A DNA stretch of 35,235 bases from positions 1-35,235 of the forward strand of contig CAYFPS010000027.1 in the NCBI GenBank assembly GCA_964345075.1. Direction: 5' to 3'. The notes under the pieces were generated by a model, which saw only the letters and a list, made by a program, of their open reading frames with translations, was not told where the DNA came from and made no database searches. Below are positions 8,954 to 16,371 of this stretch, piece after piece. The stretch is from CAYFPS01 sp964345075. Lineage in GTDB: Bacteria > CAIWAD01. Numbering within the stretch: the stretch's first letter is position 1; every line of letters starts with the position of its first letter. A program made the translations under genes and the position numbers.

Positions 8954-9510
8954 GCCTGATCCTACCCTGGAAGGCCTGGCTAGAAAGCTTACAGGTGGAA
9001 GAGCTCGAGGATTCGGACCTGGAGCGCGGGAGGGATGAGCGCATTCAGCATGTTGAGTCCGCAGCCTATCGCCCCTTCGCCAACTTTCTTCCTTTCTTCG
9101 TGGAACTCGAAGGATTGATGACATCGGGAAAGCAGGGGAAGGCGCTTGCACAGTGTCATGACGCAGCAAAGGACTTTCCAATTGACCTGTCCGTGCTTCA
9201 TGCCTGCAACAATGTGTACGGTGCCCTCGAGCTGGATGAAGAGTGCGTTGAGATTGATTTGCGAGCTGCACGCCTTCTACAATCCATTCTGTGTGACAAA
9301 ACGGGTACGAGCGAGGGCGATGCCTTTCCGATCGTCATGGTACGTGAAGAGTATGTCGTGCTGGATGCACTTGGATGTTCGCCGAAGAAGCAACGAAGCT
9401 ATGAAAAGGAAGGTACCCGGTTTGACCAGCTGACCGTCGAGGACGAATCCGGTGGCGAGCGAGATATCTTCTTCAGGTTCATCGTACAGGCGCTGGAGGG
9501 ATTCGCATGA
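8950..9510 (+). CDS. Unknown protein, TPR-like helices
   Basis: 186 aa, preceded by AAGGAGG, which lies in the end of the previous gene. Its central part has TPR-like spacing (LEGLMTSGKQGKALAQCHDA, then NNVYGALELDEECVEIDLRA). This is followed by a less regular acidic C-terminal region. No catalytic motif is seen. ATGA overlaps at both ends tie it to its neighbours. I cannot assign a function. It may be a repeat-type partner of the larger 9507 product. Confidence 0.6.
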   Translation: MSLILPWKAWLESLQVEELEDSDLERGRDERIQHVESAAYRPFANFLPFFVELEGLMTSGKQGKALAQCHDAAKDFPIDLSVLHACNNVYGALELDEECVEIDLRAARLLQSILCDKTGTSEGDAFPIVMVREEYVVLDALGCSPKKQRSYEKEGTRFDQLTVEDESGGERDIFFRFIVQALEGFA

Positions 9511-10733
9511 TGACGGAACCCTTCGCGAGTGGCAAGGACCTAGCAAGCAGCATGGTGTACCTGGCGCCGGGCATCGACCTGCAACCGCTACTGCGCTTCT
9601 CGGACATCATCACGAACTATGTCTACATCGGGCTTGGAGTGGACGAGGACGAGCTGGAACAGTCTCTCCGACGTCGCCTGCGCTTTCAAGAAGACCGGCT
9701 GCAGCTGGTGGAAGCCGGCAGGAGGATGGCGGGCAGCGACCTGGGGCTTCGGGACCGTCTTTGTCTTCCAGATCGACCGTATCCCTGGATGACGCAAGAT
9801 GAATGGAATGAGTTCCGGTCGGCCTTCTCCTGCTTCAAGCAGTCCAGGCAATGGGCTCGCGAGTTCACGCTGCTGCGCCGTGTCGCTGGGGAGGAGCTCG
9901 CATTGCACCTGCTCTACGTCAATGCGGAAGCCATGGATACCTATCAGCACCTGATGACCGAGCATTCCATTGCGCCCTTCGCTGTCTGCTCGGTCCAGTC
10001 TGGAAGAATGGAGGAACCTGGAGGTGTGCTGGAACGCTTGATGATCCGCTCCATCAGCAAGCCCGAACTCTGGCTGCGGGGATTCGAGCCGAAGTACTGG
10101 AGTGCCTTCTTTCAAGAACCGCAGGAGCTGAGAGCCGAGATCCCCGCCCTGGATAGGACCGGCCTGTGGCGACACAAGGTCCAGTCCTACGCCAACTGGT
10201 ACTCCCGCGGGAAGGACTCCAACCGGGCGCTCAAGCGATACACGGCCTGTTTCGCCCAGGCCGCCGTTCCTTGGTGTCCCTTGCCCAGGCAAATCAGCCT
10301 GGAGCACAAAGAATGCATCGTGACCATCAGGCGGCAGACACTCAAGCCCGAGGACCTGCAGAAAGCGGATCTGCTTGTGGCGCGGCAGGCAGTGCTGGAC
10401 AAGCTGGTGTGCCAGCAGCCAAGCGTACGCGCATGCTCCTGGGAAGCGGCGTATGGCTTTAACCAGTCCCTCTGGTCTCCCTACAGCCTGAAACAGGCGC
10501 TGGAGCACATCAGTAGCTTGTGTAGCAGACACAGTGCCCGCAGGATTCTCATGCTGCCCGTAGGGCTGGAAGATGAGGGTGCAGAGATCCAGGCCTGGCT
10601 TGAGTCCGACCTGCCCAAGCCCGATTCCCTGGAGATCCGCACGCGCGACTACCTTGACTTCTACACCTTGTTCTGCCCTCAGCCGGGCCGGAAGACCCCT
10701 GCAGATTGGCCTACGGGCCTGTACCCTTTGTGA
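9507..10733 (+). CDS. Unknown 408-aa protein
   Basis: Starts in the ATGA shared with the previous gene. It is a soluble-looking protein with YLAPGIDLQPLLRFSDIITN near the N-terminus, many Arg/Trp-rich helices, and a C-terminal segment (RILMLPVGLEDEGAEIQAWL) that could be a Rossmann-like strand and helix. The last 30 residues are Pro-rich. No family is recognised and no catalytic signature is evident. It is the largest member of the coupled chain and ends 10 bases before the phosphatase start, so the two are probably in one transcript. Confidence 0.65.
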   Translation: MMTEPFASGKDLASSMVYLAPGIDLQPLLRFSDIITNYVYIGLGVDEDELEQSLRRRLRFQEDRLQLVEAGRRMAGSDLGLRDRLCLPDRPYPWMTQDEWNEFRSAFSCFKQSRQWAREFTLLRRVAGEELALHLLYVNAEAMDTYQHLMTEHSIAPFAVCSVQSGRMEEPGGVLERLMIRSISKPELWLRGFEPKYWSAFFQEPQELRAEIPALDRTGLWRHKVQSYANWYSRGKDSNRALKRYTACFAQAAVPWCPLPRQISLEHKECIVTIRRQTLKPEDLQKADLLVARQAVLDKLVCQQPSVRACSWEAAYGFNQSLWSPYSLKQALEHISSLCSRHSARRILMLPVGLEDEGAEIQAWLESDLPKPDSLEIRTRDYLDFYTLFCPQPGRKTPADWPTGLYPL

Positions 10734-10743
10734 GGACCACGCG

Positions 10744-11175
10744 ATGAATGCACCCTATTCAACATGCTACTGGGTTGTGCCTGGCAAACTGCTGGCGGGC
10801 GAGTATCCGCGAATGCTGGAGCATTATGGTTCTGTCAAGCGGATGGAGAAGCTTCGCGAGGCGGGAGTTCGCACCTTTGTTGACCTGACGCAGGATGTAG
10901 ACGGTCTGATGCNNNNNNNNNNNNNNNNNNNNNNNNNNNNNNNNNNNNNNNNNNNNNNNNNNNNNNNNNNNNNNNNNNNNNNNNNNNNNNNNNNNNNNNN
11001 NNNNNNNNNNNNNNNNNNNNNNNNNNNNNNNNNNNNNNNNNATGGACGCGAGGGCGAAGCCGCGCTGGATCATCTGGCTGAATTGTGGCAGCAGAACATC
11101 AAGGCGCAGCGCGGGAGGCGATCGCCGGAAACCTGGGAGCAGGAGCGGTATGTGCTGGAGTGGGCGGAGGGGTGA
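10744..11175 (+). CDS. Dual-specificity-type protein phosphatase, centre missing in gap
   Basis: The N-terminus (YWVVPGKLLAGEYPR ... LREAGVRTFVDLT) is characteristic of bacterial dual-specificity/tyrosine phosphatases that often sit beside ADP-ribosylglycohydrolase genes. The C-terminus after the gap (EAALDHLAELW ... RSPETWEQERYVLEW) is the usual ending of the same family. The HCxxGxGR active site falls in the 129 unknown bases. The gap length as drawn keeps the frame. A GAGGA site precedes the ATG. About 143 aa is shown including the gap, shorter than the roughly 170 I would expect, so the true gap may be longer. It is predicted to remove phosphate from protein or a nucleotide-like substrate. 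Confidence 0.7.
   Translation: MNAPYSTCYWVVPGKLLAGEYPRMLEHYGSVKRMEKLREAGVRTFVDLTQDVDGLMXXXXXXXXXXXXXXXXXXXXXXXXXXXXXXXXXXXXXXXXXXXXGREGEAALDHLAELWQQNIKAQRGRRSPETWEQERYVLEWAEG
10913..11041. other. Assembly gap (129 N)
   Basis: Unresolved bases within the phosphatase gene. Its length may be an estimate. Confidence 1.
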
Positions 11176-11210
11176 GCGTTATCTTGTACTCTAAACCATA
11201 GGGAGTAGTC

Positions 11211-11687
11211 ATGCCTAAGTTGTTGCAGGGAGATATCTATGATCAAGCTCTGACCCGTGTATATGATGCAGCAGTTGTGTTCGGCTACATTGGCCTGAAT
11301 GCGATGGGATCCAGCTGGATGAGTGTTCGTAAGCGTGTCACGGAATGGACAGCAATCGACGATCCCTTCAAGCAATCCAGAATGATGCGAGTCCATGCAA
11401 AGACCCCCTGCTGGTACTTCGTTGCGGATGAGGAAAACCATGGTCTGAGCGACGAACATTTCATTGCTTCTTTCAATCAATGTCTCACAGAGGCCCAAGA
11501 GCGTGGATGTAAGCGCATCATCACAAATGGTGCTTGCGACACGGACTTGGGGCAGGATACAGCCGCGAATCAGCGAAGCAATCGCAATCGTGTCCATCTC
11601 ATCCAGAAGCTTGCGGAAGAGTGGGAAGGTCGTGGACTTGAAATCAGTCTGATCAGTTTGAACGAGGCCTTTGTAAACCCTAGCTAG
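11211..11687 (+). CDS. Unknown 158-aa protein with Rossmann-like C-terminal half
   Basis: Intact, with GGGAG before the ATG. The visible pattern is an early segment (AAVVFGYIGLNAMGSSW), an aromatic strand (CWYFVADEENHG), a long helix, then strand-loop-helix-strand: RIITNGACDTDLG, RVHLIQKLAEEW, LEISLISLNEAF. The Gly/Asn/Asp loops could bind a nucleotide. I do not recognise the family, and a divergent macrodomain-like fold is only a possibility. It lies 35 bases after the phosphatase and 65 before the coiled-coil gene, on the same strand, which suggests one operon. Confidence 0.6.
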   Translation: MPKLLQGDIYDQALTRVYDAAVVFGYIGLNAMGSSWMSVRKRVTEWTAIDDPFKQSRMMRVHAKTPCWYFVADEENHGLSDEHFIASFNQCLTEAQERGCKRIITNGACDTDLGQDTAANQRSNRNRVHLIQKLAEEWEGRGLEISLISLNEAFVNPS

Positions 11688-11752
11688 CAGGTGGATGCTG
11701 CCACCTATGGCGCACGCATCATCTGTCGCACAACGATGCAATCAGGAAGCCC

Positions 11753-13522
11753 ATGAGCGAAGCACCCACACCTGAGCCACGACGAGAGTCCACGAGATTT
11801 GTGATTCGCCCTGGAAGTTCGCGCTCACGCCAGAACTTTCACCTTCAAGCACGACTCGCCGGATCATCCGAAATCTTTGATCCGGAGCTGTTTCAACGTG
11901 CATTGGATGTGACTCTGGCCTGGTTCGCGCAGAAGTACCCTGCAGAGCTGCCGCCAACAGCACATGAGGGAAAGAGCTTTGAACTGGATCAGTTCGGCCA
12001 GCAGCTAATTCAATGTGTGGCGCTTCCTGACCGCCACCTGTGGTCGATTCGGCTGGTGCAGCCCGATGCTCCTTTCAAGGAACGCCCTGCTGTGGCTGGG
12101 CGCAGCTGGATGACGGAAGCTGTATTGCTGCATGATGAGGCAGGACTCCACTTCGGTGTCCGTGTCCAGTGCATCAACACATCCTACACGGATGCCCCCA
12201 TTGCCTATACGCGTCCACGGGTGGTGGTTGACCTGGCCAGGGACATCGGACTGGAGGATGTTCTCCCCATTCAGGCCACGCCATGGATGATTCAGCAGGA
12301 AGCCGATGTGGATGCGCTGCTGTCAGCCCTGAGCAATCCTGATCGCCGCATACCAATTGTGATTCTCACTCAGCCGGGGCCGCAGCATGCGGGCAGGGTA
12401 GTTCGTGACTTCACACTGGACGAGGAGGACTTGGCCAAGCGTCTGTTGGGCTTGGCCCATGTAGTCTGTCTGCCCACGGCCATGGCCTACCTATGGACCG
12501 AGCGCGTAGGAAAGGTGTGGTCCGTGTACAACGGTGCCTTGCGGACCTACCGGCCTGGGCTGGACTTCGACCAGGACTCGCCCTATGATCATGAACTCGT
12601 TCTGCTGGACAAGATTCTGTTCTGGAAGCAAGGAGAGGCCTACGGCCCCGCGCCCTTCCCGCGCTGGTTGATTGAGAAGCTGTTTGCAGCAGGGGCTGGT
12701 CGAAAGGCGCGCTCAAGCACGTTGGTGTATTACCCGGAGGCGAAGACGCTCCAGGCAGCGATGCAGCGTGAGCGTATCCTGAGGGAGGCCGAGCTCAAAC
12801 TGCAGGCAGACCTTGCCAGTGGATCCATGGATGAACTGCGTGCACACATGGGCGAGCTGAGCAAGGCGCACCAGGCTGAACTGGAGGCCCTGCGCGAGCA
12901 GCTGGAGGAGGAGGCTACGGAAGCGCGCACAGCGCTGGACTTGGCCGAAGAATCCTCGAACCTGGCAGGGCAGCTGCGAGAGGACAATCTCAAGCTGCGT
13001 GGTCAGAACGACAGCCTGCGCATTGCCTTGAAGAGCCGAGGGCAGCTGGACGAGGTGGACCGGATCCCCGACGAGCCATGCTATGAAGACCTGCCCGACT
13101 GGGTACGAGAGACGCTGGCCGGCAGGCTGGTGCTGCATTCACGTGCCGTAGGTGCTCTGCGAAAGGCCCACTATGAGGATGTCCAAACCGTCTACGCCTG
13201 CCTGCTCCACCTGGCGGGAGCCTACCGCGACATGCGCATGGGGCAGGACGGCGCTCGTGAGGAGTGGGAAGCCAGCCTAGGCGAGCTGGGAGTCGTCCTC
13301 AGTCCATCCATTTCCCAAGAACGTGCCGGCGAAGAGGGCGAGAGCTACTTCGTGCGCCATCCCCAGGGATCTGGGCAGCGCCGCATGCTGGACCTGCATT
13401 TGAAGAAAGGTGCGCGGCGCGAAGACCGCTATTGCCTGCGCCTCTACTTCTTCTGGGACGATGAGAACATGGAAGTGGTGGTGGGCTGGCTACCGAGTCA
13501 CTTGGATACGCGGGCAACCTAA
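11753..13522 (+). CDS. 589-aa unknown protein with central coiled coil
   Basis: Three parts are visible. Residues 1 to about 335 form a globular region of unknown type (strands such as PRVVVDLARDIGLEDVLP and PIVILTQPGPQHAG). Residues about 336-426 are a long acidic coiled coil (LEALREQLEEEATEARTALD; LREDNLKLRGQNDSLRIAL). Residues about 445-589 are a compact domain ending RRMLDLHLKKG ... YCLRLYFFWDDENMEVVVGW. I have the impression of a recurring family with this tail, whose alternating strands could be RelE/ParE-like, but cannot prove it. AGGAAG precedes the ATG. It is intact, the last gene of the plus-strand run, and convergent with the next gene. It could be an effector or sensor of the module. 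Confidence 0.65.
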   Translation: MSEAPTPEPRRESTRFVIRPGSSRSRQNFHLQARLAGSSEIFDPELFQRALDVTLAWFAQKYPAELPPTAHEGKSFELDQFGQQLIQCVALPDRHLWSIRLVQPDAPFKERPAVAGRSWMTEAVLLHDEAGLHFGVRVQCINTSYTDAPIAYTRPRVVVDLARDIGLEDVLPIQATPWMIQQEADVDALLSALSNPDRRIPIVILTQPGPQHAGRVVRDFTLDEEDLAKRLLGLAHVVCLPTAMAYLWTERVGKVWSVYNGALRTYRPGLDFDQDSPYDHELVLLDKILFWKQGEAYGPAPFPRWLIEKLFAAGAGRKARSSTLVYYPEAKTLQAAMQRERILREAELKLQADLASGSMDELRAHMGELSKAHQAELEALREQLEEEATEARTALDLAEESSNLAGQLREDNLKLRGQNDSLRIALKSRGQLDEVDRIPDEPCYEDLPDWVRETLAGRLVLHSRAVGALRKAHYEDVQTVYACLLHLAGAYRDMRMGQDGAREEWEASLGELGVVLSPSISQERAGEEGESYFVRHPQGSGQRRMLDLHLKKGARREDRYCLRLYFFWDDENMEVVVGWLPSHLDTRAT

Positions 13523-13604
13523 GCTCATCCATTAGCGTTTGAACAACCCAATATGTCGCTGAAGTTGCGGGCGTCCTTCAGTCAAGGTGGATGTCAACTC
13601 TCAA

Positions 13605-13632
13605 GAGCGAACAAACGCTCAGAATATATTCT
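13605..13632. terminator. Hairpin and palindrome between convergent genes
   Basis: GAGCG/CGCTC (13605-13620) forms a short stem. It is followed at once by the perfect 12-base palindrome AGAATATATTCT (13621-13632). The site is the only gap between two converging genes, so a transcription-stop role is plausible. The stem is short. Confidence 0.35.
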
Positions 13633-13642
13633 GGTGCGCTTT

Positions 13643-14194
13643 CTACTGATACCCGCGCCAATGTTGCTCCAGCATCCAGAAACTCTCTTCTGTGTGGTGT
13701 TCCCGCAGACCCTTGATGAGATCCTCATAGTGGCTTGAATTGAAGTTTGACCACCCAATTTTACGAACGCTTTTCAAGGTTCTTCGTATATCCGTGTCCA
13801 AGCTCCTGTCGTGGCTACGATACAATGAATCCAAGAGCAGACGATCTATGGGTGGGTGTAAGGCTCTCACCCTTGGATGTTCATGAAAGCCGCCGCATAC
13901 GAACGCGCTTTTCAAGTAGACATTGATCAGCTTGGCCGCTACACCGTGGGTGAAATCTTTGCCATGTCGCTTTTTCGCAACGTTGATCACAGATTGACGC
14001 CAATTCCGATGTTCATCATCAAGCTTGTCTTTCTCAGGCAGCTTATCAGTGCCTGAAATCAGTTCCTTAAATCCGGCCTCTTCGAGAATTGCCTTTCCCA
14101 CTTCTACTGAAAACGGGCATCTCCTAACACTGGCAGCCCGACTTGCTGCCCATGATGCGAATCTATGCCGGTGTTCATGTATTGAGTAGTGCAC
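13643..14194 (-). CDS. Unknown 183-aa protein, possibly glycosylase-like helical fold
   Basis: GTG start at 14194 with AGGAG 9 bases upstream. Its most conserved-looking stretch is THGVAAKLINVYLKSAFVCG, then HEHPRVRALHPPIDRLLLDS. The Lys-containing helix and Pro-Ile-Asp end vaguely recall helix-hairpin-helix glycosylases of the OGG type, but this is weak inference. The N-terminus (MHYSIHEHRHRFASWAASRA) is His/Arg-rich. It follows the 14229 gene by 34 bases and is the last of a three-gene minus-strand set. No signal peptide is seen. The function is unknown. Confidence 0.6.
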   Translation of the reverse strand: MHYSIHEHRHRFASWAASRAASVRRCPFSVEVGKAILEEAGFKELISGTDKLPEKDKLDDEHRNWRQSVINVAKKRHGKDFTHGVAAKLINVYLKSAFVCGGFHEHPRVRALHPPIDRLLLDSLYRSHDRSLDTDIRRTLKSVRKIGWSNFNSSHYEDLIKGLREHHTEESFWMLEQHWRGYQ

Positions 14195-14228
14195 CTATCT
14201 ACTCCTAATTGAATATTTAGCAAGAATG

Positions 14229-15038
14229 TTACTCTTCCAATTCTTGACTCTTTCTATGCAGCCACCTCGGGAAATTGTGCATTCCGCCACTATCGGCAGT
14301 GGACACACGTGGATAGCCTGGCCAGGGTTTGGTTCCATTTTCGGCAATCAAGGCCCATTTGGGCAATCCATGTTGGCTTGCGAGTTTGTATAGCAGGCTG
14401 TCTGCGCCGCCAAACTTGGTCCAGCCTCCACCAAACCCATGATCCTGAATCAAGACAGCATAGGGAGGATGACCAGCCTCTTGGCAAAACAGCGCATCAT
14501 AGGTCGCAACAGCTTCGCCCCCCACAACCAGCAATGCCAAACGTTTTGGGCCATGTTCATCTCCATAGTCCTCTTTACGCTCTAGAACTGCCCAAAGTGC
14601 AAAGGGGCCTCCGGGTGGGGGAGCCTGTGCTTGCTTAGGAAGATGATCCGGACTCACATGCTGGGACCACCCCTCTGGCACTAGGTCCTTCTCATGCAAT
14701 CGTTTGACAAACAACGCACGATACCCCTTGGGATGATAGCGGTGATCATCCCTTAGCAGATGCTCCTCGTAGTGCTCTGCTGAATGCATGTAGTCTGAAA
14801 ACACGAAGCAATGCGCTGCATGCGCCCGCCCAAAAAGCCGCAAGGGGTGTCCATCGTCACCAAAGCCTGGGTAGTAAACAATGCGTGAGGAAAAGAAGGC
14901 TTCGCGCGGGAAGGGTGCATCCTGCTGATAAGTAGCCAACCATTTCGGTATTGATTCAGCTTCTCTCCTTAACAGATCTAGTGGAGCAGGAAGAGATCCA
15001 TCAGTTGCTGATGCTTGTGTGTGATCTTCCCTTGTCAT
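14229..15038 (-). CDS. Unknown 269-aa protein
   Basis: ATG at 15038 preceded by GGAGG. Conserved-looking motifs: FFSSRIVYYPGFGDDGHPLR, then FGRAHAAHCFVFSDYM, and a C-terminal block ALIAENGTKPWPGY followed by GGMHNFPRW. The His/Asp/Tyr-rich blocks look catalytic or metal-binding, but I know no biochemical function. It is intact. It lies between two other minus-strand genes with 18- and 34-base gaps, so the three are probably one operon. Confidence 0.65.
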   Translation of the reverse strand: MTREDHTQASATDGSLPAPLDLLRREAESIPKWLATYQQDAPFPREAFFSSRIVYYPGFGDDGHPLRLFGRAHAAHCFVFSDYMHSAEHYEEHLLRDDHRYHPKGYRALFVKRLHEKDLVPEGWSQHVSPDHLPKQAQAPPPGGPFALWAVLERKEDYGDEHGPKRLALLVVGGEAVATYDALFCQEAGHPPYAVLIQDHGFGGGWTKFGGADSLLYKLASQHGLPKWALIAENGTKPWPGYPRVSTADSGGMHNFPRWLHRKSQELEE

Positions 15039-15056
15039 GAGTAGCCCCTCCGCTCT

Positions 15057-15311
15057 TCAGCTTAAGGCGATATGCGCATCCCGCAACCGCACCATCATCT
15101 TATCGATATAGCCATCCCGATCATCCTGCATGAACAGGACGTGCATGGCTTCCAATTCAGCCTGCGACGGCCCCCACTTCAGCTGTGGATACCTGGTCCA
15201 GGAAAGAATGAAGCTGTTCAGGATCATCTTTGGGTCCCCAAGTCGGGCCTCCACCTGCTTGATCCGTTGGTGGAACATGACCTTGTCGCTTGCTGGACCT
15301 TCGTGCAACAT
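15057..15311 (-). CDS. Unknown small protein, first gene of the minus-strand trio
   Basis: About 84 aa if started at ATG 15311 (an ATG at 15278 is an alternative; neither has a convincing ribosome site). It is helical, with ARLGDPKMILNSFILSWTRY and a C-terminus rich in Asp/Arg. The frame stays open upstream to 15488, but that part is antisense to a convincing sigma-54 activator segment, so I treat it as a shadow. The gene ends 18 bases before the 15038 start. Its 5' end, and perhaps its promoter, may have been lost at the junction with the activator remnant. Confidence 0.5.
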   Translation of the reverse strand: MLHEGPASDKVMFHQRIKQVEARLGDPKMILNSFILSWTRYPQLKWGPSQAELEAMHVLFMQDDRDGYIDKMMVRLRDAHIALS

Positions 15312-15973
15312 GCCCCACAAACAAGAATCTACAACTGGCAATACGAAAGGGAAGCTTGCGCGGGGACATTCTTCAACGATTCGCGCTTCAACTTGAGCTT
15401 CCTCCTTTTCAGATGAAGTGTAACATGCATGCGAAGAATGGATCTTTGCAGCCCTACTTAACTCAATTGATCCGTGAGCATATGGCATACCTCGCGAACA
15501 TAACAGGGTGGCTGTTTCCTTCCTGGATGCCTGAAGAGATCTTTAGTGTCGGCAGGAAGCTCTTCATGAGCTACAACTGGCCTGGGAATGACCGCCAATT
15601 CCGCCGTGTGATACATAACTTCATGTACCTGCATGTATCACGAGACGCTGGCATGGAAATGGATTCGATTGAGTGGGACGACTTAGTTGCCAGTCTTCGC
15701 GATGAGCAGGTGTGGTGGAGCGACTACAGTGAGTTAGCTCAAAGTTTTCCTCCGGTCGAGGCTCATGGACAGCGAACTTCAGCCGGTGCAACATTGTATG
15801 AACAGTTGCAGCAGATTCGCAGAAGTGAGCAAAGGTTGATTGAACAAGCGATCCTTGAGCGTGGAAATCCCAACGCAGCGGCCAAAGCTCTTCAAATGAA
15901 TCGCCAACAGCTGATCAATAGGATTGAAAAGCTACGGGGCTTCACGACTCCTGGAGAGGAGGAGTGGAAATGA
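15290..15973 (+). pseudogene. 5'-truncated sigma-54 (NtrC-type) transcription activator
   Basis: The frame opens within the AAA+ core at the sensor-1 region (TNKNLQLAIRKGSLRGDIL, aligning with ATNRDL ... FREDL). It continues QLELPPF, then WPGNDRQFRRVI (the WPGNVREL motif). It ends with a Fis-type helix-turn-helix (IEQAILERGNPNAAAKALQM; LINRIEKL). Receiver/sensor, Walker A, GAFTGA and Walker B are all missing, and no start or ribosome site is seen. So it is a remnant or a rearranged fusion, unable to activate sigma-54 polymerase. Its stop overlaps the next gene start, suggesting the original gene was co-expressed with DUF1232. Confidence 0.7.
15607..15642. repeat. Inverted repeat of the GTGATAC word
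   Basis: GTGATACAT (15608-15616) and ATGTATCAC (15633-15641) are exact complements, 16 bases apart. They lie inside the activator remnant, where they encode parts of RRVIHNFMYLHVSRD. They are two of only three copies of this word outside the 18.4-30 kb region. Confidence 0.8.
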
Positions 15974-16368
15974 ACACGAATCGAAACTGGGGTAAGGAGT
16001 TCATGAACTCCTTCTGGACTACGAAGGGGTCGGACCCAAGGAGTGAAGAACAAGTTCGTAGCGACTTTGAGAAAAAGCGAGAAGAAGCTCAATCCAAAAT
16101 TTCCGACCAGAGCTTCTGGGAACAAGTCGAAGAGCTCTATGAGTATGTAGTGCACGGTAGCGACCTAAGCATAAAAGCACTGATCATTGGCGCTTTATTG
16201 TACTTCATTAGTCCTGCTGACTTTATCCCAGATGTTATTCCAGGAATTGGATATATAGATGACATTGCAATCATTCTTATGGTATACAATCGCGTTAAGC
16301 GTGCACTGGATTCTCTTAAGGATCGAATTACAAGCAAATCTACCAACAATAACTTAGAGGACTCGTAG
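15970..16368 (+). CDS. DUF1232 (YkvA-type) small membrane protein
   Basis: 132 aa. The hallmark of DUF1232/YkvA is clear in residues about 70-105: ALLYFISPADFIPDVIPGIG followed by YIDDIAIILMVYNRVKRAL, a hydrophobic hairpin. The N-terminal half is charged and helical. I start at ATG 15970 because GGAGG is 7 bases upstream, and the ATGA overlap with the preceding stop suggests coupling; an earlier in-frame GTG at 15964 overlaps the ribosome site. The biochemical role of this family is unknown to me. Confidence 0.85.
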   Translation: MNTNRNWGKEFMNSFWTTKGSDPRSEEQVRSDFEKKREEAQSKISDQSFWEQVEELYEYVVHGSDLSIKALIIGALLYFISPADFIPDVIPGIGYIDDIAIILMVYNRVKRALDSLKDRITSKSTNNNLEDS

Positions 16369-16371
16369 GAA

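Noticed and set aside
9588..10532. Long minus-strand open frame antisense to the 9507 gene
   Set aside because: A shadow frame; the plus-strand gene is fixed by ATGA overlap and good spacing.
13643..14194. Firm call of an OGG-type DNA glycosylase
   Set aside because: Only a short stretch is reminiscent; no helix-hairpin-helix GPD motif is visible, so I left it as unknown.
15312..15488. N-terminal extension of the 15057 minus-strand gene
   Set aside because: It is antisense to a clearly recognisable sigma-54 activator segment (TNKNLQLAIRKGSLRGDIL ... LELPPF), so I take it as a shadow frame.
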